Below, one piece after another: positions 52,245 through 61,853 of a DNA stretch of 64,000 bases. The DNA lies in the NCBI GenBank assembly GCA_016715945.1, contig JADJXJ010000001.1:1302001-1366000 (forward strand). Direction: 5' to 3'. The stretch comes from Bacteroidota bacterium. Its GTDB lineage: Bacteria > Bacteroidota > Bacteroidia > Bacteroidales > F082. The translations under genes were made by a program, and so were the position numbers. The notes beneath the pieces were generated by a model that saw nothing but the letters and a program-made list of their open reading frames with translations, was not told the DNA's origin and did not search any database. The first letter of the stretch is position 1; each line of letters begins with the position of its first letter.

Positions 52245-52268
52245 AACCGGCCAAAAAGCCGGTTTTTT
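52245..52268 (+). terminator. Terminator after the SlyD-like gene
   Basis: AACCGGC (52245-52251) / GCCGGTT (52258-52264), 6-nt loop, followed by T run to 52268. Confidence 0.8.
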
Positions 52269-52281
52269 GTTGCAAAAAAAA

Positions 52282-52304
52282 ACGACCCACCATTGGTGAG
52301 CCGT
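52282..52304 (-). terminator. Terminator for the type IX-secreted protein gene
   Basis: On the minus strand ACGGCTCACC pairs with GGTGGGTCGT (two G-T wobbles) around a 3-nt loop, followed by a run of T (complement of the A run at 52274-52282). Sits back-to-back with the SlyD terminator. Confidence 0.7.
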
Positions 52305-52324
52305 TTTTTTGGCAGGTGCAGAAC

Positions 52325-54772
52325 CTATTTTACGGTAAGTTTCTGAACTGCCTGACCGTGTTCGGTATCAATCTGGAGGATATACACACCGGATTTCATG
52401 GTTTCGGTGCTGATGCGCAGTTCGGCAGTGCCCGGGCTGAACGATTGAACCAGCTGACCCAACTGATTGAGAATATTTACTTTACGAATGATGGTATTCG
52501 AGCTGAGGGTCACAAAGGTTTGAGCCGGATTGGGATACATGCTGACATAGGTTTGTTCGCCTTTTTCGTTCAGGCCCACAAGCACGGTGATCCAAACGTT
52601 GATGTTGACCTGGGGGTTGATCTGGTCGTTGCTCCTGACGTGCAGTTTGGCGCGCTGAACGGTGAGCGGGGGCAGGTTGCTGGCATTGATGTTGACTGTA
52701 ACATCGGTAGTAGCGCCGGGGGCGATGGTCATCTGGCCGGGATTGGTGGACAACCAGACCGGACGGGCGTCACCTTCGAGTTTAGCACGGATGTTCCAGT
52801 TGCGTGGCAGGGTGAGCAATGACCATCCCGGGCCGGAGGATACCCAGGCACCATCGGGATGCTGCGGACCGTCGTCGGCACCCAGCGGGAAATTACCGGC
52901 CGGCTGGTCCATCCAAACACCAACCCAGAGGTCGCGGCCCGTGATGAAAACAGGCGTGCTCAGCACTACGTTGTTCCAACCTGGAAGTGGGTTAAATGCT
53001 TGTTCGTGCACGAGTTCTCCCGGTCCGGGAAGCGTGATCGTTCCCATATCCCAAACCATGATTTTATGTGCGTTGACAGGTTCGTTGATATAAACCTGAA
53101 TCTCAGTAAGGTTCATGCCATTGTACTGGGCAACCATTGAGGCCGGGAAACGCACGGCACCGCGCCATTGTGCACCATTGGTAAAGCCAATTCCGGTGGC
53201 ATTATCACCGTCGTAGTTCAGGATGACAGTCGGGCGGGTATCGTTGGCCGGAGCGCCGCCATTGGTCGAGGCGGGAGCTTCCACAAATTCACCAATGGCC
53301 CGAGGCAGGTCGGTTTGCGGCAGGTAGTTGAAGCCTGCTTCAGTAGGCGGATCGTACGAAGCTACGATATCTACATTCAGAGGCTGACCACCAGTGTTGG
53401 TGATGGGCAGGTTGCGGGTTTGCTGGGTGCCCTCCTGTATGGTCAGGATGATGGGGGTGGCGCTAACCTGGATGGTCGGACCGGTAACACCGGCAACCAG
53501 TTCGGCATAGCCAAGGTTGTCGAAGTAATACTGTGGTGTCATGCCTGTGCTGGCACCTGCATAAAAGTTCACGCCACCCAGTTGCTTAGTGCCGGCCTGG
53601 CCCTGAGCCTGCAGGCTGAACTGCCAGGTATGCACCTGAACACCGTTGATCTTCACTTTAGCCTGGTCGGCATCGAGGTCAATTTCATTTTCCACTTTGA
53701 ACCAGGTGTTCATGGGGAAGGTAAAAGTGGCGGCATTGTTGCCACCGGCATGCATGTAGCCGGTGCCATTGTTGTCGAAATACACCTCAAATGCCCATTC
53801 TACACCGGGGTTTTCGAAGTGCTGGAAGTTGAAATATCCTGCACGGGTGGTTGGTATGAACATGTCCCATTCCACGAGGTATTTGCCCGAGGTTTTATTA
53901 CCCAGTTTAAAAACGAGGTCGGTCGTTCCGGCGATTTTTACTGACATAGGTGCGCTGAGGGCCTGCTCGTTGCTGAAGCGCGCATCCTCGGCAGTGCCGG
54001 GGGTATTCGACCAGGTGCGGAACCACTGTGGGATGGTCTGAGCCACGTAGCCGTTGTTCGGATACTCGTCGAATCCACTCTGATAGAGCCATTGTTCGGT
54101 TTCGGCTTCGTAGGTGATGTCGTCCACATAATAAGTAGGTGTCATCCCGGTGGAAGCGCCAGCATAAAAATTGACCCCACCGAGCTGCTTGGTACCTGCC
54201 TGGCCCTGGGCCTGGAGGCTGAACTGCCAGGTGTGCACCTGAACGCCATTGATCTTCACCTTGGCCTGGTCGGCATCGAGGTCAATTTCGTTTTCTACGT
54301 TGAACCAGGTGTTCATGGGGAAGGAAAACGTTGCGGCATTGTTGCCACCGGCATGCATATAGCCGGTGCCGTTGTTGTCGAAATAGACTTCGAATGCCCA
54401 TTCCACACCGGGAGCTTCAAAATGCTGGAAGTTGTAATAACCCGCACGGGTGGTGGGGATGAACATTTTCCAGTTCACTTTGTACTTGCCGGCTGTTTTA
54501 TTGCCCAGCTTCATCACATTGTCGTTGGTGCCCGAAATCTTGAGCGATTTCGATGGGCTGGAGGCCTGCTCGTCGCTGATTACTCCATCTTCGGCGCCGC
54601 CGGGCTGGTTGCTCCAGGTGGTCCAGCGGGCGGGATTCGACTGGGCAATCTTTGCGCCAACGGCATAGCTCTCGAAGTTTTCTTCGTAAAGCATTTCCCG
54701 GCTTTGCGCATGCACGGGAATCATACCTGCGAACCAGATTGCAGCAAGAATTAAAAGCGTAAAGTTTCTCAT
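52325..54772 (-). CDS. Type IX-secreted protein with two LamG-like modules and C-terminal sorting domain
   Basis: 815 aa. Signal peptide 1-22 (LLILAAIWFAGMIPVHAQ). Two ~200-residue modules (29-225 and 230-425) are nearly identical over their centre (for example EWAFEVYFDNNGTGYMHAGG in both) and resemble concanavalin/LamG-like sandwiches. Then an Ig-like stretch (VSATPIILTIQEGTQQTRNLPITNTGGQPLNV), a beta domain (520-690), a second Ig-like unit (WLSTNPGQMTIAPGATTDVTVNI), and a C-terminal Por-type sorting domain from ~733 (SMYPNPAQTFVTLSS ... GVYILQIDTEHGQAVQKLTVK). Predicted to be exported through T9SS and anchored at the surface; an adhesive or carbohydrate-binding role is inferred, as no catalytic domain is seen. 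Confidence 0.85.
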   Translation of the reverse strand: MRNFTLLILAAIWFAGMIPVHAQSREMLYEENFESYAVGAKIAQSNPARWTTWSNQPGGAEDGVISDEQASSPSKSLKISGTNDNVMKLGNKTAGKYKVNWKMFIPTTRAGYYNFQHFEAPGVEWAFEVYFDNNGTGYMHAGGNNAATFSFPMNTWFNVENEIDLDADQAKVKINGVQVHTWQFSLQAQGQAGTKQLGGVNFYAGASTGMTPTYYVDDITYEAETEQWLYQSGFDEYPNNGYVAQTIPQWFRTWSNTPGTAEDARFSNEQALSAPMSVKIAGTTDLVFKLGNKTSGKYLVEWDMFIPTTRAGYFNFQHFENPGVEWAFEVYFDNNGTGYMHAGGNNAATFTFPMNTWFKVENEIDLDADQAKVKINGVQVHTWQFSLQAQGQAGTKQLGGVNFYAGASTGMTPQYYFDNLGYAELVAGVTGPTIQVSATPIILTIQEGTQQTRNLPITNTGGQPLNVDIVASYDPPTEAGFNYLPQTDLPRAIGEFVEAPASTNGGAPANDTRPTVILNYDGDNATGIGFTNGAQWRGAVRFPASMVAQYNGMNLTEIQVYINEPVNAHKIMVWDMGTITLPGPGELVHEQAFNPLPGWNNVVLSTPVFITGRDLWVGVWMDQPAGNFPLGADDGPQHPDGAWVSSGPGWSLLTLPRNWNIRAKLEGDARPVWLSTNPGQMTIAPGATTDVTVNINASNLPPLTVQRAKLHVRSNDQINPQVNINVWITVLVGLNEKGEQTYVSMYPNPAQTFVTLSSNTIIRKVNILNQLGQLVQSFSPGTAELRISTETMKSGVYILQIDTEHGQAVQKLTVK
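53500..54690 (-). repeat. Tandem in-gene duplication (~603 bp period)
   Basis: The two modules of the type IX-secreted protein correspond to ~54690-54100 and ~54085-53500. Their central ~300 bp are highly similar at DNA level as well as in protein, for example identical GGCATGCAT-containing segments near 54355 and 53755, indicating a recent duplication or gene conversion. Confidence 0.8.
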
Positions 54773-54853
54773 AAGATTGAATTTTGGTTAATAAATGGTG
54801 TTGTTTTTGACTCTCACAAAAGTAATTTATTTTGCTCCGATTTGCCTGAAATT

Positions 54854-55534
54854 TTATTCGTTTCGCATCGCCTTGTTCCTGGTAGCCCGGTCTTCGTTGA
54901 AAATGTAAAACAACCTGAAGCTGATCACATTATTATATTGGTGCCTGATCCAAGGCTGGCTGCCACCAATTGACGTAAACTCCCTGGTTCGGATGCGGGC
55001 CATGGAATATTCGTAACGGAAAGCCAGCCTCAGGCGATCCCACATGCGGTATTTCAGGTCGAGCAACACATTCAGGTCGTGGGGGCTATACACGCCATTG
55101 CCTGCATTGGTATTGGTTTGTTTGCCATGCTCATACTCTTCTGCCCTTACCAGACGGGCATAGGAGAATCCCAGGCCGGCGGTGAACAAATCTTTGTCGG
55201 TGTAGTGGATCATTAGCGGGATCTGGAAATAATCGAGCCTGAGCCTGTAAGCGCCGGTCAACGTATCGCTTCCCCTGATTGCAACATACTGATCCCTTTC
55301 GTTGGCACCCCGCTGGGTAAAAGCGGCCTCGAGCGAAAGGTCGAAATTGCGGCCAAGATCGAGCATAACCCCGGGGCCAAAGTGCAGTCCGGGCATTTTG
55401 TACCCATACACTTCGTCTCCATCCACCTGGGCCATATTCAGACCTGCGTTCACAAACCCCTTGAATACCTGCGCACCTACATCCAGCGGCATCAGAGGCA
55501 GGAGGCACAAAACAGCTAATTTCAGCGCTTTCAT
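54854..55534 (-). CDS. Small outer-membrane beta-barrel protein (PorT-like)
   Basis: 226 aa from ATG 55534. Signal peptide (KALKLAVLCLLPLMPLDVGAQ), then alternating strands (LHFGPGVMLDLGRNFDLSLEAAFTQ; LDYFQIPLMIHYTDKDLFTAGLGFSYARL; RLRLAFRYEYSMARIR), ending VISFRLFYIF before a short charged tail. Matches the outer-membrane-beta-barrel/PorT family common in the phylum. Possibly structural; no partner gene. The 281 bp between its start and the thiolase ATG hold no gene. Confidence 0.75.
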   Translation of the reverse strand: MKALKLAVLCLLPLMPLDVGAQVFKGFVNAGLNMAQVDGDEVYGYKMPGLHFGPGVMLDLGRNFDLSLEAAFTQRGANERDQYVAIRGSDTLTGAYRLRLDYFQIPLMIHYTDKDLFTAGLGFSYARLVRAEEYEHGKQTNTNAGNGVYSPHDLNVLLDLKYRMWDRLRLAFRYEYSMARIRTREFTSIGGSQPWIRHQYNNVISFRLFYIFNEDRATRNKAMRNE

Positions 55535-55815
55535 ACCTGCAAAACTAAGCAATTCGGTAAAAGCAATCTCCCGAAACCTGGCAGGTTTTGTTGCGGCAAA
55601 ATGCAGTTAACAACGAATTGTTGTCGACCTGTCAAACCACAATTTTAACCAATTGATTTGAAGTAATTTATAAATTTCTTTACCTTACATACCCGTTTAG
55701 TCAACCTTTTGATTGCATCAATCCGGCTTTGCATTAGCTCACAGGGATATTTACTTTGCTTTGAAAATGATTGATATCAAACCATAATAAACATAACGCA
55801 TTAAAAAACAGAGAG

Positions 55816-56994
55816 ATGGAAAAAGCCGTCATTGTATCAGCCGCACGCACACCCATTGGTAATTTTGGGGGTGCGTTGGCATCGCTCAGTGCTGTGGAGC
55901 TGGGCGTAATAGCTGCAAAAGAAGCTTTGAAAAGGGCCGGTGTTGGTCCTGAAATGGTGGAAGAGGTGCTTGTCGGCAATATTTTGTCGGCCGGCCTGGG
56001 ACAAAACATAGCCCGCCAGATTGGTATCAAGGCTGGTACACCGCACGAAACCCCTGCCATGACGATCAACCAGCTTTGTGGTTCGGGACTGAGGGCTGTG
56101 GCCATGGCAGCACAGCTCGTGCAATTTGGCGAAGTCGAAGTGGTGCTGGCCGGTGGCACAGAAAGCATGTCGAATGCGCCATATCTTTTGCCCAAGGCAC
56201 GCTATGGTTACCGCATGGGCGATGGCACCCTGGTGGACAGCATGATTTACGATGGCCTCACAGATGCATTCGACAACATACACATGGGCATCACAGCCGA
56301 GAATATTGCAGATCGCTGGGGAATCAGCAGGGAGGAACAGGATTTGTTTGCCCTGAACAGCCAGCTCAAGGCCGAGGCTGCACAAAAAAGTGGCCGTTTT
56401 GCTGACGAAATCGTACCGGTGGTCATGCCACAACGTAAGGGTGATCCGGTGGTGGTGGATACGGATGAATTTCCAAAGCATGGGATGACCCTCGACAAAC
56501 TGTCCAAACTCAGGCCGGCTTTCAAGCCCGATGGCACAGTAACCGCCGGCAATGCTTCCGGCATCAACGACGGTGCAGCCATGGTTGTGGTGATGAGCGA
56601 GCGCAAAGCCAGAGAGCTTGGCATTGAGCCGCTTGCCTCCATTGTTTCGTATGCTTACGCCGGTCTCGACCCAAAAATTATGGGCTATGGTCCGGTACCA
56701 GCCACAAAAAAAGCCCTGGCACGTGCAGGCTGGGAGCTCGCCGATGTGCAACTCATCGAAGCCAATGAGGCTTTTGCAGCCCAGTCGCTGGCCGTGGTGA
56801 AAGATCTCGGCCTGAACCCGGACATTGTGAATGTGAATGGCGGAGCCATTGCCCTCGGCCATCCCATCGGAGCTTCGGGCGCAAGGGTGCTCACCACCCT
56901 GATGTATGAAATGAAAAAACGCAAGCTGAGCCGCGGCCTGGCCACCCTGTGTATTGGCGGCGGACAGGGCATAGCCATGCTCATAGAACGTTAA
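55816..56994 (+). CDS. Thiolase (acetyl-CoA C-acyltransferase)
   Basis: 392 aa from ATG 55816 (MEKAVIVSAARTPIGNFGG). Nucleophilic Cys in INQLCGSGLRAVAMA, the second active site GGAIALGHPIGASGAR and the third CIGGGQG. Condenses two acetyl-CoA or cleaves 3-ketoacyl-CoA. Begins a five-gene operon with spacings of 19, 11, 3 and -4 nt. Confidence 0.93.
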   Translation: MEKAVIVSAARTPIGNFGGALASLSAVELGVIAAKEALKRAGVGPEMVEEVLVGNILSAGLGQNIARQIGIKAGTPHETPAMTINQLCGSGLRAVAMAAQLVQFGEVEVVLAGGTESMSNAPYLLPKARYGYRMGDGTLVDSMIYDGLTDAFDNIHMGITAENIADRWGISREEQDLFALNSQLKAEAAQKSGRFADEIVPVVMPQRKGDPVVVDTDEFPKHGMTLDKLSKLRPAFKPDGTVTAGNASGINDGAAMVVVMSERKARELGIEPLASIVSYAYAGLDPKIMGYGPVPATKKALARAGWELADVQLIEANEAFAAQSLAVVKDLGLNPDIVNVNGGAIALGHPIGASGARVLTTLMYEMKKRKLSRGLATLCIGGGQGIAMLIER

Positions 56995-57013
56995 AAACCA
57001 AATTATTACAAAC

Positions 57014-57760
57014 ATGTACAATTTCGAAGGTAAAGTAGTAGTAATCACAGGCGGTGCCGATGGCATCGGCAAAGCCGCTTCCGAAAGATTTGCCAGCGAA
57101 GGCGCCATTGTGGCCATCTGGGACTTCAACGAAGAGAAGGGCCAACAAACGGTTGCCGGGATACAAGACAAGGGCGGCAAAGCTTATTTCTTCAAAGTAA
57201 ATACAGCTGATTTTGAGATGGTTGCTCAGGCAGCAGCTGCCACACACGCCCTGCATGGCCACATAGACGTATTGATCAACAATGCAGGCATCACACGCGA
57301 CAGCACCCTGAAGAAAATGAGTCCGGAACAGTGGCAGCAAGTGATCGACGTTAACCTGACGGGAGTATTCAACTGCACGAAGGTAGTGGCCGACTACATG
57401 CTCGTGCAAGGCAGCGGCCGCATCATCAACACAAGTTCGGTGGTGGCCCTGTATGGCAACTTTGGCCAGACTAATTATGTAGCAGCCAAAGCCGGACTGA
57501 TTGGTATGACCAAAACCCTGGCCAAAGAGCTGGGGCGCAAGGGCATCACTGTAAATGCGGTGGCGCCGGGCTTCATAGCCACTGAGATGGTGGCCAAAAT
57601 GCCGGAAAACGTGCTTGCGATGATGCGCGACAAAACGCCGCTTGGCCGACTGGGCAAACCTGAGGAAATTGCCGCTGCTTATGCTTTTCTTGCCAGCGAC
57701 GAAGCCGCCTTTATCAACGGTGCGGTGCTGAGTGTGGACGGAGGAGTTGTGATAGGATAA
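57014..57760 (+). CDS. 3-oxoacyl-ACP/acetoacetyl-CoA reductase (SDR)
   Basis: 248 aa. Cofactor motif VVITGGADGIGKAA, NNAG (INNAGITRDSTL), and the catalytic Ser-Tyr-Lys in NTSSVVAL...TNYVAAKAG; ends NGAVLSVDGG. FabG/PhaB-like. With the upstream thiolase it could reduce the 3-ketoacyl product (or run in the oxidative direction). The acyl carrier cannot be decided. Confidence 0.9.
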   Translation: MYNFEGKVVVITGGADGIGKAASERFASEGAIVAIWDFNEEKGQQTVAGIQDKGGKAYFFKVNTADFEMVAQAAAATHALHGHIDVLINNAGITRDSTLKKMSPEQWQQVIDVNLTGVFNCTKVVADYMLVQGSGRIINTSSVVALYGNFGQTNYVAAKAGLIGMTKTLAKELGRKGITVNAVAPGFIATEMVAKMPENVLAMMRDKTPLGRLGKPEEIAAAYAFLASDEAAFINGAVLSVDGGVVIG

Positions 57761-57771
57761 GCTAAGTTGCA

Positions 57772-58767
57772 ATGAAACAGCGCAATGCAATCATTCACTC
57801 CACAGGCATGTATGCGCCTGAACGGGTGGTTCCAAACAGCTACTTCGATGCCCTGCTGGGCGAAAATGTGAGCGAGTGGCTTGAGCAAAACGTGGAAATT
57901 TACGAGCGAAGGTGGTGCAACGAAAACCAGAGCACAGCCGATCTGTGTGTGGAAGCCGCACGCGATGCCATGGAAAGAGGAAATGTTAATCCGGAAGACA
58001 TTGATCTGCTGGTCATTTCGACCGACACCCCGGAGTACATCTCACCATCGACCGCATCGAAAGTGCAGCACCTGCTGGGCATGTCAAAGGCAGGCACATT
58101 TGACCTGAACACTGCCTGTGCCGGTTTTGTGACTGCCCTCGACCTGGGCGCCAAATACATCCGCTCCGACGAAAATTACAACACAGTGATGGTGATTGGC
58201 GCCTACGCCATGAGCAAATATTTGAACATGAGCGACAAAAAGACCGTCACCCTGTTTGCCGATGGTGCAGGCGCAGTCATCCTGAAAGCTTCGGACGAAC
58301 CCGGGCGGGGGTTCCTGGCCAGCCAGCTCATCACCAAAGGTGAATATTATGGCCACATGGGGATTTATGCAGGAGGAACGAATACCCCTGTCAACCAGGA
58401 GGTTATCAGCAACAAGGATCACCTGCTTAAGTTTGTGACCAAGTTTCCGAAAGAACTGAACCCCGAGATGTGGAGCATGATGGCCCGCGAGCTCAGCCGG
58501 CGCATTGGCGTCGAACCCACGGATGTGGATCATTATTTCCTCACGCAGATCAACATCAACAGCATACGCGAAACCATGGACAGGCTGGGTGTGGATCGCT
58601 CGAAAGCGCCAACGGTGATGCACAAATATGGCTACACGGGTTCGGCCTGCATTCCGTTTGCCCTGCATCAGACTGTGCTGCAAGGCAAGGTAAAACGTGG
58701 CGACCTGATGTATTTTATCGGATCGGGTGGTGGACTGGCATTTGCAAGTGCCGCATTCAGGTATTGA
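57772..58767 (+). CDS. KASIII-like enzyme lacking the canonical His/Asn
   Basis: 331 aa. The nucleophile is Cys116 in NTACAGF, and the substrate-loop region ISTDTPEYISPSTA is typical of FabH. The FabH HQAN motif reads TQIN here (Thr258 in place of His), and the HGNTSAAS-type motif is KYGYTGSAC (Tyr288 in place of Asn). The thiolase fold and Cys remain, but the decarboxylative Cys-His-Asn triad does not. The enzyme probably transfers or condenses acyl groups without malonyl decarboxylation (inference). Third gene of the thiolase operon; ACP or CoA partner unknown. Confidence 0.85.
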   Translation: MKQRNAIIHSTGMYAPERVVPNSYFDALLGENVSEWLEQNVEIYERRWCNENQSTADLCVEAARDAMERGNVNPEDIDLLVISTDTPEYISPSTASKVQHLLGMSKAGTFDLNTACAGFVTALDLGAKYIRSDENYNTVMVIGAYAMSKYLNMSDKKTVTLFADGAGAVILKASDEPGRGFLASQLITKGEYYGHMGIYAGGTNTPVNQEVISNKDHLLKFVTKFPKELNPEMWSMMARELSRRIGVEPTDVDHYFLTQININSIRETMDRLGVDRSKAPTVMHKYGYTGSACIPFALHQTVLQGKVKRGDLMYFIGSGGGLAFASAAFRY

Positions 58768-58770
58768 GCC

Positions 58771-60309
58771 ATGGAAGCCAACGCACAAACCACAGGCGCA
58801 TGGATACTGGTGCTGCTCTACATGGCAGGATTGCTCTACCTTGTTTTTAGAGGTGCACGGCAAACCCGCAGCCTGAGCGATTATGCCCTGGGCAGCGTGG
58901 TGTTTTCGCCGGTGGCGGTGGGCCTTTCGCTGGCTGCATCCATGACGAGCGCTGCCACCTTTGTCATCAATCCCGGTTTTATTGCCAATTTCGGCATATC
59001 GGGGGTGATCAGCTACGCCATTGCTTTGCCCATAGCTGCCGTGGTGTCGCTCATCCTGCTCACCAAGAGCTTCCGGCGCTACGGCCAAACGGTTAAAGCC
59101 CTTACCCTGGCACAGTGGGTCGGGTCGCGCTACCAAAGCAAACCCTTTGCCCTGCTGATGGGTGTGCTGGCGCTGCTGCTGCTCACCTTTATCGTGCTCA
59201 TCGTAGTAGCACTCACCAAGGTTTTGTCGTCGGCCTTGCAGCTCAACGAAATGGCCGTGATGGTCGGTATTGTCATCTTTGTGTTTGGTTATATGATGTT
59301 CGGCGGGGCCAACAGCATGGTGTACACCAACACCATTCAGGCTGTCATCATGATTGTGGTGGCTTTGCTCCTGATTGGCAGCGGATATGAACATTTCAAA
59401 GACGGTTTGGGCAACTTTTTTGGCAAACTCGCCACCATTGACCCCGTATTGGTCAAAGCTACCAATCCCGCAAGTCCCTTGTTCAGAAACCTTTACGAGA
59501 TCATTTTTGCGCAGGCGGTGGTGGGTATTGCCATTGTGGTTCAGCCGCACATCATCACCCGGTCGCTGCTTTTAAAGAAAGAAAGCGATGTGAACAAGTT
59601 TCTGGTAACGGCTGTGGTGGTCGAACTCCTGTTTTTCTCGGTGGTCATTGCCGGATTATATGCCCGGCTCACCTTTCCCGACCTGAGCATAGATGGCAAA
59701 GCACTTCCCAACGATGGCATCATTCCGGCTTATGTGAGGGCAGTTTATGCGGGCAGTCCGCTCGCACTTGTAGCCGGTTTGTTTGTGATTCTGGGTTTGA
59801 TTGCAGCCGGCATGTCCACCCTGGAAGGTTTGGTGCAGTCAGTTTCGACCACGATCACCTCCGACCTGCTCAAACCCCTGTTGGGCAATCGCCTGCCTGA
59901 AAACAGGCTGGTGTTTGTCAACCGCCTGGCGATCGCATCCATGGCCTTGATTACCATTTACTTATCGCACAGGCAGCTGGTGGCTCCAAAACTCAGTGTA
60001 GGCATCTTTGCCCAAAACGGGGTGTATGCCTATTTCAGCGCGGCCTTTATCCCGGTCATCTTTGGCATCTTTTTGAAAGATGTCAGGGCGTGGGTGCCAT
60101 TTGCAGCAGCAATATCGGCCATCGTGGTCCACTTTGGTGTTTACTACCTGCTTCCGTCAGCTGTTGAACAATTTGGCTGGCAGTTTGGCTTTTTCACCAG
60201 GTTTCTGGAAGGCCCGGTTCGCAATCCGGCCATTGCCAGTTCGACAGCCATCGTATTTTCTACAATTATTGGTTTTATCTTACTGAAAATAAGCAGATTA
60301 AAACAATGA
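58771..60309 (+). CDS. Sodium:solute symporter (SSS family)
   Basis: 512 aa with about 12-13 transmembrane segments. SSS signatures SLAASMTSAATFVINPGFIANFG and the later GLIAAGMSTLEGLVQSVSTTITSDLLKP. Transports an organic solute with sodium; the neighbouring acyl-CoA ligase suggests a monocarboxylate such as acetate, propionate or another short acid (inference). Starts 3 nt after the KASIII-like gene and overlaps the ligase start (ATGA). Confidence 0.9.
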   Translation: MEANAQTTGAWILVLLYMAGLLYLVFRGARQTRSLSDYALGSVVFSPVAVGLSLAASMTSAATFVINPGFIANFGISGVISYAIALPIAAVVSLILLTKSFRRYGQTVKALTLAQWVGSRYQSKPFALLMGVLALLLLTFIVLIVVALTKVLSSALQLNEMAVMVGIVIFVFGYMMFGGANSMVYTNTIQAVIMIVVALLLIGSGYEHFKDGLGNFFGKLATIDPVLVKATNPASPLFRNLYEIIFAQAVVGIAIVVQPHIITRSLLLKKESDVNKFLVTAVVVELLFFSVVIAGLYARLTFPDLSIDGKALPNDGIIPAYVRAVYAGSPLALVAGLFVILGLIAAGMSTLEGLVQSVSTTITSDLLKPLLGNRLPENRLVFVNRLAIASMALITIYLSHRQLVAPKLSVGIFAQNGVYAYFSAAFIPVIFGIFLKDVRAWVPFAAAISAIVVHFGVYYLLPSAVEQFGWQFGFFTRFLEGPVRNPAIASSTAIVFSTIIGFILLKISRLKQ

Positions 60310-61835
60310 ATGTTTTCGACTGGACCTCACGCTGGGCCATGTACAAGCCCGAAGCCATTGCGCTGGAAGAGTTTGAGACAGGGCGCAAACTCAGTTGGAA
60401 ACAACTGAATACACTTTGCAAATACCAGGCAGCAGAGTTTAGTTCGACCCACGGCCTTAAAAAAGGCGACCGCATTGCCATTCTGGCCGAGAACTCGCTG
60501 GAGCTGGCAGTGCTGTTTGGGATGGCCCTGAAAACGGGCATCATACTGGTGCCGCTCAATTACAGGCTCACACCAGCCGAGCTGGACTATATGCTGGGCA
60601 ACTGTGCACCTTCACTGATCGTCTATGACCAGAAGTTTGAAGATAAAGTGCTGGGATGCAAACTGACGCCCGGGAAAAAACTGTTGATGGAAACACTTGC
60701 ACAAAAGAACGACAGGTTTCTGGCGCTGGGTGAGGAACCCAATTTTGAAAATGCCGGATTGCATGGTGATGACCCGGTGTTTCTGATTTACACCTCAGGT
60801 ACCACGGCCTTTCCGAAAGGCAGCATCTACACCCATCAGATGTTGCTCTGGAACAGCATCAACACCCAGCTGCGCCTCGACCTGACCTCGGAAGACCGTT
60901 CGCTCAACTGCGCCCCTTCGTTTCACACCGGCAGCTGGAATGTGCTGATGACACCTTTCTGGCATCATGGCGCCTACACCCTGTTTATGCGCAAGTTCGA
61001 AGCCGCCGATGTGTTGCAGGCCCTCGAAAATTACCACATGACCATATGGTGGGCGGTGCCGACCATGCTAAAAATGCTTGCCGAGGAGTCGGCATTTGAA
61101 CAATGTCAACTCGAAAAGCTGCGTTATTTTGTGGTGGGCGGCGAGGCCATGCCTATTCCGCTCATCGAGCTATGGCACCGCAAAGGCATCCTCATCCGGC
61201 AGGGCTACGGACTCACTGAAGTTGGTCCGAACGTTACCTCGCTCAGCCACGAAGACGCCATCCGCAAGCAAGGCTCGATTGGAAAGCCCAATTTCTATTA
61301 CCAGATACGCATTGTGGACGAGCATGGCAACGACCAGCCTGCCAATGTGCCCGGCGAGCTCTGGCTGAAAGGCCCCACGGTGACCCCCGGTTACTGGAAC
61401 AATCCTGAAGCCACAGCCGAGGCCATTGCCGATGGCTGGTTCAAAACAGGCGACCTGGTAAAAGCCGACGACGAAGGCTATCTGTACGTGGTGGACCGCA
61501 TCAAGAACATGTATATTTCAGGAGCCGAGAACGTGTATCCTGCCGAAGTGGAACATCGTTTGCGGCAGCATCCGGCCGTGGAAGAGGTGGCCATCATCGG
61601 TGTGCCCGACGAGAAATGGGGCGAAGCCGGCATGGCCTTCGTAAAGCTGAAAGACGGTTCGACGGCAGATGAAAATGAGCTCCGGACTTTTGCCCTTCAG
61701 CATCTGGCAAAATATAAAGTGCCAAAGCATGTTATTTTTGTGTCGGCCCTGCCAAAAACCGATTCAGGAAAAACCGACCGCAAACAACTGCGAAACTTGA
61801 CAAAAACGATAATCGACAATTCAACAAATCATTAA
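60306..61835 (+). CDS. AMP-forming acyl-CoA synthetase (fatty-acid/aryl-CoA ligase family)
   Basis: 509 aa. P-loop-like motif LIYTSGTTAFPKGSIYTHQ, A5 QGYGLTEVGPN, A7 GWFKTGDLVKAD, A8 DRIKNMYISGAENVYPAEVE and the catalytic Lys near the end in LPKTDSGKTDRKQLR. Activates a carboxylic acid with ATP and CoA. Chain length is unclear from sequence; similarity is to medium/long-chain or aromatic-acid ligases rather than acetyl-CoA synthetase. Last enzyme of the operon; supports uptake-coupled activation by the symporter. Confidence 0.9.
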   Translation: MNVFDWTSRWAMYKPEAIALEEFETGRKLSWKQLNTLCKYQAAEFSSTHGLKKGDRIAILAENSLELAVLFGMALKTGIILVPLNYRLTPAELDYMLGNCAPSLIVYDQKFEDKVLGCKLTPGKKLLMETLAQKNDRFLALGEEPNFENAGLHGDDPVFLIYTSGTTAFPKGSIYTHQMLLWNSINTQLRLDLTSEDRSLNCAPSFHTGSWNVLMTPFWHHGAYTLFMRKFEAADVLQALENYHMTIWWAVPTMLKMLAEESAFEQCQLEKLRYFVVGGEAMPIPLIELWHRKGILIRQGYGLTEVGPNVTSLSHEDAIRKQGSIGKPNFYYQIRIVDEHGNDQPANVPGELWLKGPTVTPGYWNNPEATAEAIADGWFKTGDLVKADDEGYLYVVDRIKNMYISGAENVYPAEVEHRLRQHPAVEEVAIIGVPDEKWGEAGMAFVKLKDGSTADENELRTFALQHLAKYKVPKHVIFVSALPKTDSGKTDRKQLRNLTKTIIDNSTNH

Positions 61836-61853
61836 CCCAAAATCACAACAAAA

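Noticed and set aside
54842..55534. Reading the small barrel protein from the earlier Met (55552)
   Set aside because: The later ATG at 55534 gives a standard signal peptide; the six extra residues do not fit.
55837..57180. 447-aa minus-strand ORF rich in His/Cys
   Set aside because: Antisense to the thiolase and SDR genes.
58084..59550. 488-aa minus-strand ORF
   Set aside because: Antisense to the KASIII-like and symporter genes.
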